Program-made: the position numbers and the translations under genes
NCBI GenBank assembly: GCA_030220185.1
Contig: JASPKZ010009924.1
Span: 1 to 64,000, forward strand
Direction of reading: 5' to 3'
From: Diploptera punctata
Lineage: Eukaryota; Arthropoda; Insecta; Blattodea; Blaberidae
DNA length: 64,000 bases
Notes under the pieces: generated by a model
What the model saw: only the letters and a program-made list of their open reading frames with translations
The model's database searches: none
Told to the model about the DNA's origin: nothing
In this document: in pieces, positions 40,119 to 48,733 of the stretch
Layout of the letters: the number at the start of each line of letters is the position of its first letter
Numbering within the stretch: position 1 is the stretch's first letter

Positions 40119-40673
40119 GGTCGTATCTACGAACGCATTAGACCGTAAAAGTCTTTCTCTGCTGAGAAAGTTGATCCAAAGACGTTTTTGCGTACTCAAA
40201 AATCTGTTCATGCAATAATAATTGTCGAAATTCCTAAGCTACCTGGCGAGGTGACTTGCAGAGAATGAATCGTGAGCAACCCGATGGGAACCGATGTACT
40301 TTGAAACCTTGTTGCTTTATCCAAGATGTTGGACCTTGAAGACTTCGATCACATTTTCGGTATACGCGGAGAAGAGGAATTTGATAGAGTCTACCAAAGA
40401 ATTCATCTTGAAGAACAGGAGAATCGGCGTAATATCGCGCGGTGCAGACGTCGTATACGGTATTATTTGCGGGATGCAAGCGTAAATGCGTTCCTCTAGC
40501 AGACAAAAATAACGAAACTGGTTTTTATCGCTGAGAATTCTGGGTAATTTCTTGCCAATATTACGAAAAAAACTACTTTCATGCATGACCAGTCAGCGAC
40601 TTGCTAATTCAAACTTTGCACGTTCTCACGAAAAACTCAACTCACCAGAGACTAATGTATTTGCATGCGGCCC
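40119..40673 (+). mobile_element. Harbinger-like TIR element, copy 1
   Basis: Ends GGGTCGTATC and the imperfect inverse GCATGCGGCCC, flanked by GTA on both sides. A second copy at 52428-52989 has TTA on both sides. Trinucleotide TSDs and GGG..CCC ends fit the PIF/Harbinger superfamily. The element is 555 bp with one small ORF and no DDE transposase. Confidence 0.65.
40326..40499 (+). CDS. 57-residue ORF inside the Harbinger-like element
   Basis: ATG at 40326, stop at 40497-40499: MLDLEDFDHIFGIRGEEEFD, then RVYQRIHLEEQENRRNIARC and RRRIRYYLRDASVNAFL. Acidic start and basic, arginine-rich middle, resembling the N-terminal leader of Harbinger nucleases; I do not recognise a full domain. The 52428-52989 copy is frameshifted. 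Confidence 0.5.
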   Translation: MLDLEDFDHIFGIRGEEEFDRVYQRIHLEEQENRRNIARCRRRIRYYLRDASVNAFL

Positions 40674-40940
40674 GTAATCTCCTGGTCCGTCTTTATGTGG
40701 TCCAAAAAACCTGTATATCAAATCCCTCTCATTGGGAATTTCAAAATTAATAATTCTATCCCTGTTCTTCTGGATGTAGGTATTCTCCCAAATGGTGAGT
40801 TCTTTTTTGTTTTCTTACTGTTTTAATAATTATATTTTTTCTGTTTCTCTGACCATATGTGAGCAGCTACTGCAGATTTTTCTACTTCCACATTTTTTAC
40901 ATTTCTTATGTGTTCTTTAGTTCTAATGGTTAAATTTCTC

Positions 40941-41463
40941 CTTCAATGTTTTTATTATTCATTTCATACATTTGAACGATGGATAAATCATATTTGAAGA
41001 GAAAAATTATAATCTCAGACCGGGATCTTTGGTTTTCTAGACCAAGTACTCTACCAACTGAGCTACCGGAGCAAGTACTGATCTAAACTTCATAGCATTT
41101 CCATCCATCCATCCATCCAATGGCTGATTGGCTCGATTTCGAGCTTTGGCCTCCCTTAACTTCTGCCTCCAATCAGCAGCAAGCCTCCAGTTGCAACACT
41201 TCAGTAGGTTTGCAGCATCTTCCTTAATACCATCCTCCCATCTTCCAACTCTTCTATTCCCCATAAAACTTGCTGTAAGCACCTTTTTTGGTGCTTCATA
41301 GCATTTGGTGGGTGGGAATTACAACGTATATAGAGAAAGATTTGTGTTTAGATCGGTTTTTGCTCAGGTAGCTCAGTTGTTAGAGCACTTGGTCTAGAAA
41401 ACCAAAGGTCCTGGGTTTAAACTAAACCCCGGTCTGAGCATATAATTTTTCTCTTCAAATATG
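40941..41463. repeat. SINE block inserted in the PLE
   Basis: Two GCTCAGG-type tRNA-like copies in opposite orientation (about 41010-41074 on -, 41363-41440 on +) surround a fragment (AATGGCTGATTGGCTCGATT, CTTTGGCCTCCCTTAACTTC) that also occurs at 21475-21540. 9-bp AAATTTCTC repeats at both ends mark one insertion. Confidence 0.65.
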
Positions 41464-41679
41464 AAATTTCTCTTTGTTTTTTCTATGTGTATGTTATCAC
41501 AGTCTATACACTTTATTTGGTATATTCCTGATTTTTTTCCCATCATCAATCTTTTCATTTTTATTGGTTTTAATTAGTTTATTTAGGCTGTAATCATTTT
41601 TTGGTGCTGATCTGATGTTAAACTTTTAAAAAAATATTTTGTGTTCTTATGATAAAAACATGATTGTGTGTTATGACAG

Positions 41680-41916
41680 ACACCAGAGTGGCACGAGTCA
41701 GACTGCTGTCAGAGATGTGGTCGACCATTCTTCTGGAACCTGCGCGCGATGATGGACCAGAGACAGTTGGGTCTGAGACAACACCACTGTCGATACTGCG
41801 GAAGGGCTGTGTGCGACAGGTGCAGTGCTGGTAGAGCTTCCATCCCTGTCATGGGGTTTGAGTTTGATGTCAGAGTGTGCGACCCGTGTCTCACCGACCT
41901 CAAGGACATGGAGTCA
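41680..41916 (+). CDS. WDFY2: WDFY-like exon 6 encoding the FYVE zinc finger
   Basis: Reads [40 protein letters not shown] and [20 protein letters not shown], ending [16 protein letters not shown]. The FYVE signatures are present: Cxx[10 protein letters not shown] (PtdIns3P-binding basic patch), CDRCS and RVCDxC. Eight zinc ligands can be counted. Acceptor TATGACAG; the donor TCA/GTATTA leaves a one-base conflict with exon 7. Confidence 0.95.
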
Positions 41917-42245
41917 GTATTACATCACATTATTATTATTACATCTTGATGGTCTAGAGGGCCCCATGTGTTATTTATAGAATTGGATGGTCAACCAGCC
42001 AGTATAACCTGCATACTCAATAAGACAGACCCTTTTTGTGTTTAATGGTTTTATATAAGGAGCCAAATAACAAAAATGTTTCTTTTGGGTGGTTAAAAAA
42101 TGGGGGTGCTTTTACAGGGGTGCTGAATTTAAATTTTGACAATTACAATTTTCAATTTAGTTGGTGTTTACTTGATGAAAATCCATATTTATTAATTAAA
42201 TAAAAATAAAAGTGGGTTTTATTTGATTTTCATATTTATTAAGAT

Positions 42246-42308
42246 ATAATTCAGTGACAGCTGTTTCGGTACACTGTACCTTCTTCAGACATGTTAACAA
42301 ATTATGAA
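42246..42308 (-). ncRNA. Hammerhead-ribozyme-like motif (GTACAG family)
   Basis: Identical in core to 6084-6146: CTGAAGA, GGTAC-AGT-GTACC, GAAA, ACAGCTGT, GTC. Helix I pairs as in that copy. Core 42256-42288. Confidence 0.75.
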
Positions 42309-42562
42309 TTGTGTTCCAACTGATCTAAGCAACAATACAACAATATTTATTTAAATTTTTAAATTTAACAAAGGGGATTCATTCAAATCAAGTTGAGAAT
42401 TTAACAGGTTTTTACTACTTTATTAATAAATTTAAAAGTAGTAAAAAACTGTTAAATTCTCAACTTGATTTGAATGAATCCCCTTTGTTAAATTTAAAAA
42501 TTTAAATAAATATTGTTGTATTGTTGCTTAGATCAGTTGATATGTACTATAATAACACAATT

Positions 42563-42630
42563 CATAATTTGTTAACATGTCTGAGGAAGGTACAGTGTAC
42601 CGAAACAGCTGTCACTGAATTATATCTTAA
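42563..42630 (+). ncRNA. Hammerhead-ribozyme-like motif (GTACAG family)
   Basis: Mirror copy; CTGAGGA differs only at the free position N7. Stem II, GAAA, helix III and GTC are perfect. Core 42581-42613. Confidence 0.75.
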
Positions 42631-42779
42631 TAAATATGAAAATCAAATAAAACCCACTTTTATTTTTATTTAATTACTAAATATGGATTTTCATCAAGTA
42701 AACACCAACTCGATTGATTATTAAAATTTTATTTTCGTGTTTAATAAGTTTGTAGGGGTTAAAATAATAAATTAAAAAA

Positions 42780-43275
42780 ATGATTGAAGAAGATATTTAT
42801 CAGATCAAATGCAGGATTGTGACAAAATTTATATTGGAAAAACAAAAAGAAATTTGAAGACAAGGGTGAAAGAACATCTTAGAAATGTCAAAAAAGTCAG
42901 CAGTAGCTGCTCATGCTTGGTCCAAAAAACATTTAATTGAATCAAAAGCCAGTCTAATTAAACAAATAGACAAACAAAAGGAACTCACGGTTTGGCAAAA
43001 AATCCACATTCAGAAAAAAAAGGAAATCTTATGATCTTCGAAATTTCTGCAAATTCTGACCTGATCCAGAGGTTCATCGGTCCACCAACAGAGGGAAGAA
43101 GAAGAGTTTTTTCCAATTGACATAACATCTCTTACCAAAATAGTACTGAAGATGAGACCGTTATGTTCTTGAAATCACAATCTACTTAGAAGATTTGTAT
43201 GAGGAGAGGTAAGAAACATTTGATTTTAACATAAATTAAACCTCATAGTGATTAATTCCTATAAAAGTTTAACAT
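42780..43275 (+). mobile_element. PLE family F 3' region
   Basis: GIY-YIG coding remnant (CDKIYIGKTKRNLKTRVKEH region, then SAVAAHAW), C-terminal tail (IFEISANSDLIQRFIGPPTE), CTGAAGA core at 43145-43151 with a decayed helix III, arm ATGAGGAGAGGTAAGAAACA and tail AAACCTCATAGTGATTAATT. The inverse copy of this family is 51536-52010. Confidence 0.7.
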
Positions 43276-43329
43276 TTAAGAGGCGTTTTGACTTTCAGTC
43301 TCAACCAAGTTTTTGCTCTTGAATTGATG

Positions 43330-43860
43330 CTGCCATCTATAGAGTGCAGTTGTAAATGACCCTGAAGGTATCGAATCGGTCATAATGAGTTGGTGTTATT
43401 CCCAAAGTGAGAAAAAATTAAACTATGAAGTTATAATACAGGATGAACAGTAATTACACTGACAAACTTCAGGGACTGATTCCTGACTACAAATGAAGGA
43501 AAAAAGGTCCTATAAACATGTGTCCGGAAATGAACGATGTGCGTGCAATGATGACAAATCGTCCTGGCACACAGTACATAACATAATCACATCCACGTTA
43601 CAACAGATGTTCAAAAGTGGCCTCCATGGGATGTAATGCACGCGTTCACACGTATCATGGATTGCCTCACTCCTTCGCATGTTTCGGCCTCTCTCCGAAT
43701 AGCGTCACAGGCGACGTGGACACGCTGCTGAAGGGTAAGCACATCAGGAACTGGTTCAGATGCCCCAGAGGTAACAATCCAGGGGGTTTAAGTCCGGTGA
43801 TCTAGGAGGCCAAGAGAATAATGTCATTTGTCAGTGCCATCTACCGTGGCAACAATGCAT
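43330..43860 (-). mobile_element. mariner-type transposase C-terminal fragment
   Basis: The reverse strand reads WPPRSPDLNPLDCYLWG, with the third catalytic Asp in SPDLNPLD. After a one-base shift it gives RVHVACDAIRREAETCEGVR, QSMIRVNACITSHGGHFEHL and a stop. Such GGHFEH..-stop ends are typical of mariner-family transposases. TGCCATCTA occurs at both ends, but I cannot claim a TSD. Confidence 0.75.
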
Positions 43861-43879
43861 TTATGGACACTTGTTCATA

Positions 43880-44105
43880 GGACATTTTTTCCTCCTTTTC
43901 CAGTCAGGCTCATTACCAAGTTCTTTGGAACACATATGCAGGGTCGACAACTTGAAGAAAATAAAAAATCAGGTTGTGAAAAGCTGATGATGGGGCAACA
44001 GCCTTGAAACATATGTCCAACTAAACAATCATATGAGGTAAGAATACAAACTCAAATATTACATTAAACCTCGTAATGATTTTAAGCTAAATGTATAGGG
44101 AAGTA
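43880..44105 (+). mobile_element. PLE-like element, family B, right half
   Basis: GTTCTTTGGAACACATATGC and GACAACTTGAAGAAAATAAA, a hammerhead-like core (43984-44017), arm CATATGAGGTAAGAATACAA and tail AAACCTCGTAATGATTTTAA. The left arm is missing, so the copy is 5' truncated. Confidence 0.7.
43984..44017 (+). ncRNA. Hammerhead-like core, family B
   Basis: CTGATGA (the classical core), stem II GGGGC-AACA-GCCTT, GAAA, helix III ACATATGT, triplet GTC. Helix I shows one C-G pair at the core, then possible CAAC/GTTG pairing further out. Sister cores: 10993-11025 (-) and 47309-47342 (-). Confidence 0.6.
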
Positions 44106-44244
44106 ATACAAGTCCCGAAATTGTAGATTGGATAATCCTTACTAGATGCCTTCCATGCTGTGTCCCATTTCATTCAACTCCTCTCTTACTGAAGCAGGGA
44201 CGTCCATCTGCTTCACATAGTAGGTTGCCTTTGCTGGATTCCGT

Positions 44245-44565
44245 CCTGTGCCTTAGCAGAGTGGTTAAGGCAAGATGCCTTGGCACAGATCTACGGAATT
44301 TGCACTGGTTCGAGTCTCCATGAGAGAAGACATTTTCTCATGGAATTTCGGCCAGTATGAGACCGGTGCTCACCCAGCATCATGAGACATTTGTGTGGCT
44401 ACAATAAGTAGCGGCTCCAGGTTCAGAAGACCAGCTGTAACGGCTGGTGGACCTGACATGCTGACCATATGTCACCTCTACACTGGCTTACGATCGTATA
44501 CCTCTGTAATTAACACGTGTGGATGTGAGGCCAGCAGCTGGCTGGTAGGCCAAGGGTATGTTTGC
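44245..44565 (+). repeat. SINE, CCTTAGC.GAGTGG family
   Basis: A-box CTTAGCAGAGTGGTTAAGG, B-box CTGGTTCGAGTCTCC, with the body matching 38341-38670. tRNA-like part about 44251-44325. Confidence 0.78.
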
Positions 44566-44578
44566 AACAGGATATTAA

Positions 44579-44744
44579 TTTTGTTGAGTTGTTTCTTGAC
44601 TCACCTCATACTTCTTAACTCCCTCGCAGATCCGGATTTCATCACTGTATTTGTGACATTCTCAATGCTGTATCACGTTCACAGAAAGAACTCAACAAAA
44701 TTAAAATAAACCTCGTAGTATTATTTCCTACCTACATAACTTAA
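44579..44744 (+). mobile_element. Retrozyme-like element, family C, right half collapsed
   Basis: Left arm and variant core (GCATTGAGAATGTCAC on -) are complete. The sequence then jumps from CACGTTCACAG to the end of the right arm AACTCAACAAAATTAAAATA and tail. Internal deletion of a foldback. Confidence 0.75.
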
Positions 44745-45275
44745 TAAGGTTTTTAATTCGTAAATTAATGAGTCATTTTTTACATCTTACCTCATATTTT
44801 ATGTTTCTTCAAACACGGGAACTAGTTTTCGAGGGAAGGATCTCTCTCATTTTCAACCGACATTATGACTACCAGATTTTCGTTGGAATCTCCATCAATA
44901 ACGTTGCCATCTGGTGTTGATTTGATGAACTTTGAGATGAGGTCACGTTCATCGGGAATATCGAAATTCATGGAATTAAATTTGTTCTTCTGAATATATA
45001 TCTTCTCCAAAATTGTCTATTTTAAAGGTTTTTCCAAATGTTTTAAAAGTTGGGCTTCTTTTTCGATTTTATGTTTCTCCAATAAACTATGTGCTGCAAT
45101 AGCTGATTTTTCAATTTCACTATTTTTAATATTTCTAAAGTGTTCCTTAGTGCGAGTGTCAAAATTTCTTTTTGTTTTTCCTATGTATACTTTATTGCAG
45201 TCCTTACAATTAATTTGATAAATTCCAGATTTTTTGCTACCTGGGGTGTTCAATTTCTTATTAGTTATTAATAGA
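44745..45275 (-). mobile_element. PLE family H 3' region
   Basis: Minus strand: GIY-YIG remnant SGIYQINCKDCNKVYIGKTK, then RNFDTRTKEHFRN and SAIAAHSLLEKHKIEKEAQL. After a stop the C-terminal tail FDIPDERDLISKFIKSTPDG follows, and AACTAGTTCCCGTGTTTGAA to AAAATATGAGGTAAGATG forms the arm and tail (ends at about 44745). No RT domain. Confidence 0.8.
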
Positions 45276-45335
45276 TTACCAAGGCTAAATTTATTTATTT
45301 ATCGGTTTTTAATTGTGTTATTGTGATGTTTACAG

Positions 45336-45474
45336 TCACACTCCGATGGCGACATTTCACGATGCTAAGCACAGTATTGTGTACATGGACCTGGATGAAC
45401 CTCGCAGGCGACTGCTGACAGTCGGACAGGATCGACTCATCAAGGTGTGGGACGTGTCAGCATTGCTGCAGTGA
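45336..45474 (+). CDS. WDFY2: WDFY-like exon 7 with stop codon
   Basis: Reads [20 protein letters not shown], then [20 protein letters not shown] and SALLQ, stop TGA at 45472-45474. Last WD blade (ATFHD.KH.IV...LD..R..LLT.G.D..IK.WD). Acceptor TTTACAG. The exon start carries one base too many for the exon 6 phase, so either a further 1-bp indel exists or the donor differs. Confidence 0.93.
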
Positions 45475-45589
45475 ACATGTTCTGTATATAACACTGTGTG
45501 AGTGAGACACCACCCCCCCCTTCTTATTATTTCTATCTTTTTTTTTTACTTTAGTTCCTCGGTTCTAATCCCATATACAATAATAATAA

Positions 45590-45618
45590 TTAATGATAAT
45601 AATAATAATAATAATATA
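45590..45618. repeat. (AAT)n microsatellite
   Basis: About eight AAT units in the presumed 3' untranslated or downstream region. No convincing AATAAA signal was found nearby. Confidence 0.7.
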
Positions 45619-45769
45619 TTTTTCCACTCAAGCTATGGTAAGTATAGTGTCATGTTGTTCTGTATTGACAAGCAACTAGAATTTACCACCCAAGAGAAGT
45701 AAGTTATTCAATGTTTTGATATTCTTTAATACTACTTTTATCCCATAAATTAAATAACCTTATGAAGTC

Positions 45770-46565
45770 ATTTTTTGAAGAGAAAAATGTTAAAACTCAG
45801 ATTGGAAACTTGAAACCCGGGACCCCTTGGTTCTCTAGACCAAGTGCTCTACTACCACCTGAGCTACCTGAGCAAGTACCAATCTAAATTATATTTGAAG
45901 AGAAAAATTTTCGCCTAGACCGAGACTTGAACCCGGGACCTTTGGCTTGCGGGGCCAAATGCTCTACCGAGGCGAGTTGCGATCTAGACGCAAATTTTTC
46001 TCTTATATACGTTGTATATATATATATATATAAGAGAAAAATTTGCGTCTAGATCGCAACTGACCTCGGTAGCTCAGTTGGTAGAGCATTTGGCCCGGCA
46101 AGCCAAAGGTCCCGGGTTCGAGTCCTCAGTCTAGGCGAACATTTTTCTCTTCAAATATAATTAATCTTTCATTGAGAAATGTTAAATTAATAATAAAAAC
46201 ATCACCAATCTAAATGCAAATTTTTCTCTATATACTTGTATTATTCCCGCTGACCAATGCTATGAAGCCTTTGCTTCTATCTTTGCAAATGGCGGCTTCT
46301 TTATTTAAGAAGACATGTTTGGGAATTATACATTACATTATAATGTCAGTACGGCTTTTGCAAAGGTAGAAGCAAAGGCTTCATAGCATTTTAGTGAGCG
46401 GGAATTACAACATATATAGAGAAAAATTAGCAATTAAATCGATACCTGCTCAGGTGAGCTCAGGTGGTAGAGCACTTGGCTAGAGAATCAAGGGTCCCAG
46501 TCTGAGCGTATAATTTTTTCCTCTTCAAATATGATTTATTCATCATTGAGATGCATGAAATAATA
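45770..46565. repeat. Cluster of tRNA-like SINEs with a palindromic pair
   Basis: tRNA-like parts at about 45795-45873 (-, GCTCAGG type), 45914-45975 (-, GCCTCGG type), 46063-46136 (+, GCCTCGG type, the best preserved) and 46446-46510 (+, degenerate). The second and third form an inverted pair joined by (TA)n at 46015-46033: AATTTGCGTCTAGATCGCAA and its inverse. Confidence 0.75.
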
Positions 46566-47017
46566 ATAAAAAATGCAACCTTATGATGTGTTCAATTAAC
46601 CTGTATTCTCCAGTTATTAAAGTTTTTATTTAATTTTTCACCAGTATTAAGACAAATTAATATTTTCTGTATGATAGTGCATTCGGTCGTACTTACAGCA
46701 GTGGCGACCATGATTGAAAGTTTCAATTTCCTAAATTTCGGGGTTGCCAACCTAAATAACTATACTGTAATGTTTACAAATTACCTACCTAGTGCGGGAA
46801 GTAAAACCACTGCCCTTTATTATATACTACGTACAATGTTGTACACAAAAATATATGCAAAGGTAGTGTTAATATACATTATACAAAACAAATCACTCCA
46901 TATTAAATGAACTGAACTTTAATTGAAACAATATAAAACAATAAATTCATACTTGCTGCCATTTTATACCTGATTGGTATATACAGCCTCCTGTAGTTTC
47001 AAACTAAATTATTTTTG
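46566..47017. other. Intergenic sequence without recognised features
   Basis: AT-rich; a 79-codon open frame here has no recognisable motif. Confidence 0.4.
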
Positions 47018-47670
47018 GCATTTACCGTATAAAACATTAGCCAGACTGTTGGATGTTAGTCAGGTTGTTTATAATGAACACAAATATTTGCAAGAAAGAT
47101 GTTATTATTTGACTATTATTTATTATTTTGAAAACACCATCGTGCAAAAAATAATGTACAACACATGTTTGTGAAGTGTTTTACAGAATCTCAGAAATTA
47201 AAAACCTTGCTTTTTTTTAAAAATCATTAGGAAGTTACATTATGAGGTTAAATTTAATATTTGAGTTTGTATTCTTTAACATTCTTACCTCATATGTTTA
47301 TTCTGTTGGACGATCATTTCAAAGCTATTGCTCCATCTTCAGCTTGTTCACACAAACTGTTTTTTTTTTCAAGTTGTCGGCCTTGGATCTGTGTCCAAAG
47401 AACTTGGTAATGAAATTCTTGGAGAAAGGAGCCTCTTACCAAGTTCTTTTGGAACACATCCAGGGCCAACAACTTGAAGAAAAGAAAAAAACCAATTTTG
47501 TGAACAAGCTGAAGGTGGAGCAATAGCTTTGAAATGATCGTCCAACAGAATAAACATATGAGGTAAGAATGTTTAAAAATACAAATCAAATATTAAAAAC
47601 CTTGCTATCATTCGGGTTTTAATAATTTTCTCACTTCTGTAAAAACCGCTTCCCAACCTCGCATTGTAAT
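47018..47670 (+). repeat. Repeat R1, copy 2, split by a foldback element
   Basis: 47018-47211 and 47592-47670 match 115-350 (CATCGTGCAAAAAATAATGT, CTTCCCAACCTCGCATTGTA). The insert at 47212-47591 is flanked by an exact 15-bp TSD. Confidence 0.75.
47212..47591 (-). mobile_element. PLE-like foldback, family B, 15-bp TSD
   Basis: TSD ATTAAAAACCTTGCT at 47197-47211 and 47592-47606. Inverted arms: TTCTTACCTCATATGTTTAT and its inverse. Tail on the minus strand with ACCTCATAATGTAACTTCCT. Minus-strand core at 47309-47342 is intact (CTGAAGA, GGAGC-AATA-GCTTT, GAAA, GTC). The mirror core reads CTGAAGG. Confidence 0.82.
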
Positions 47671-47679
47671 ATACTATTA

Positions 47680-47770
47680 AAAGAAAAAGTTTTGTCTAAA
47701 CTGTAATTTGAACCCAGGATCTCTGGATCTACATTCAGTGCTCTATCCATTAAGCTACCTAGGCTCCTGA
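47680..47770 (-). repeat. tRNA-like SINE, degenerate
   Basis: Minus strand GCCTAGGTAGCTTAATGGATAGAGCACTG, cited here as GCCTAGGTAGCTTAATGG at the acceptor/D-arm; T-arm GGGTTCAAATT. No GGTCC variable part. Confidence 0.55.
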
Positions 47771-47799
47771 TTTAAACAGAAAATTATTTTTTATAAGTA

Positions 47800-48059
47800 A
47801 GAGAAACTATTTATAAATTGAGTTGGATACAATTTTTTACATCTCCCTGTTGAAGTTCCTTGTTTTCACAATACCTGTTTCAAAGTCCTTTGTCTTCATT
47901 GTCAGTCAAACTACAACATTTCTGATTTAAATTAGAATTCTTTACACATCTCCTCATATGCAGTATCTTAATTAAACAAGTATCAAAACCTACTGATATT
48001 TTGATGATGTTATGTCATTCAGGAGTAAGAAGCAATTCTCCTTAACGACATAATATCAT
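47800..48059 (-). mobile_element. Degenerate family E PLE fragment
   Basis: TTCACAATACCTGTTTCAAA (about 47879) on the minus strand gives ATGAAGA (first core base changed), an AAAG/CTTT stem, GAAAC and GTA. Surrounding AT-rich sequence includes CCTCATATGCAG. Decayed. Confidence 0.45.
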
Positions 48060-48271
48060 TAAGTTATGTAGGTAGGAAATAACACTATGAGGTTTATTTT
48101 AATTTCGTTTATTTGTTTATTTTTTATTTCACTCACCTCATACTTCGTAACTCCTCACAAACCCAGGGTTTCATCACATCATTTGTGACATTCTCAATGC
48201 TGTGTCACGTTCACAACAAAATAAACAATATTAAAAAACCTCATAGTGTTATTTCCTATCTACATAACTTA
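48060..48271 (+). mobile_element. Retrozyme-like element, family C, with a tail on each side
   Basis: A minus-strand tail (AAGTTATGTAGGTAGGAAAT) at 48060-48113 precedes a left arm and variant core (palindrome ACCCTGGGT, triplet GTT), then a direct jump to the right arm end and a second, + strand tail. Probably two insertions joined tail-out. Confidence 0.65.
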
Positions 48272-48487
48272 TTTGTTTCTTGACTCACCTCATACTTCTT
48301 AACTCCCTCACATATCTAGATTTCATCACTGTATTTGTGACATTCTCAATGCTGTTCACGTTCACAACTGATTTTTTAATTATGAACGTGAACAGCATTG
48401 AGAATGTCACAAATACAGTGATGAAATCTAGATCTGCAAGGGAGTTAAGAAGAATGAGGTGAGTCAAGAAACAACTCAACAAAATTG
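48272..48487 (+). mobile_element. Retrozyme-like foldback, family C
   Basis: Both halves present around a dyad at about 48378: left core on -, right core on + (GCATTGAGAATGTCAC, GTGAT, GAAA, ATCTAGATC). The right arm AGAATGAGGTGAGTCAAGAA runs to 48487, where another PLE cuts off the tail. Confidence 0.8.
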
Positions 48488-48625
48488 ACATAATATCAAT
48501 CGAGATATTACTGAAGATGAAACCACCTAAATTTTGAAACCGGTATAATTAGAAGACTGGATATGAGGTGAGCTGTAAAGAATTTTATTTTAAATCATAA
48601 ATTAAACCTCATAATTTTTCCTATA
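48488..48625 (+). mobile_element. PLE 3' end with a hammerhead-like core
   Basis: GACATAATATCAATCGAGAT, core 48511-48545, arm GGATATGAGGTGAGCTGTAA and tail AAACCTCATAATTTTTCCTA. No coding DNA remains. Confidence 0.6.
48506..48552 (+). ncRNA. Hammerhead-ribozyme-like motif
   Basis: Helix I ATTA/TAAT (four pairs), CTGAAGA, a weak stem II (GAAA/TTTT), GAAA, helix III ACCGGT, triplet GTA. Stem II is the poorest part. Confidence 0.5.
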
Positions 48626-48733
48626 AAATTAAATTAATATTATGAAGCTAAAGCTGTTACTATGATTGAAATAAACACAACTAAACTATTGTAATCAATT
48701 GTAAAGAGAAATTTTTTAAAATTTTGTTGAGTT

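Larger units (their letters stand above)
39955..41640 (-). mobile_element. PLE copy broken by Harbinger and SINE insertions
   Basis: A minus-strand tail and arm (GTAACATTATGAGGTTCTTC, CATCTTACCTCATAAAAG) at 39960-40118, then PLE C-terminal and GIY-YIG coding (40690-40940 and 41464-41640; YIG region and SAVAAH-type residues). A TIR element occupies 40119-40673, and 40941-41463 is a SINE-containing block flanked by AAATTTCTC (40932-40940, 41464-41472). Confidence 0.7.
42150..42722. mobile_element. PLE-derived palindrome with two hammerhead-like cores
   Basis: Near-perfect inverted repeat with arms of about 280 bp and a dyad at about 42430. It shares its arms with 5998-6690 but contains no coding DNA. 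Cores at 42256-42288 (-) and 42581-42613 (+). Ends: TTGGTGTTTACTTGATGAAA and its inverse TTTCATCAAGTAAACACCAA. Confidence 0.85.
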
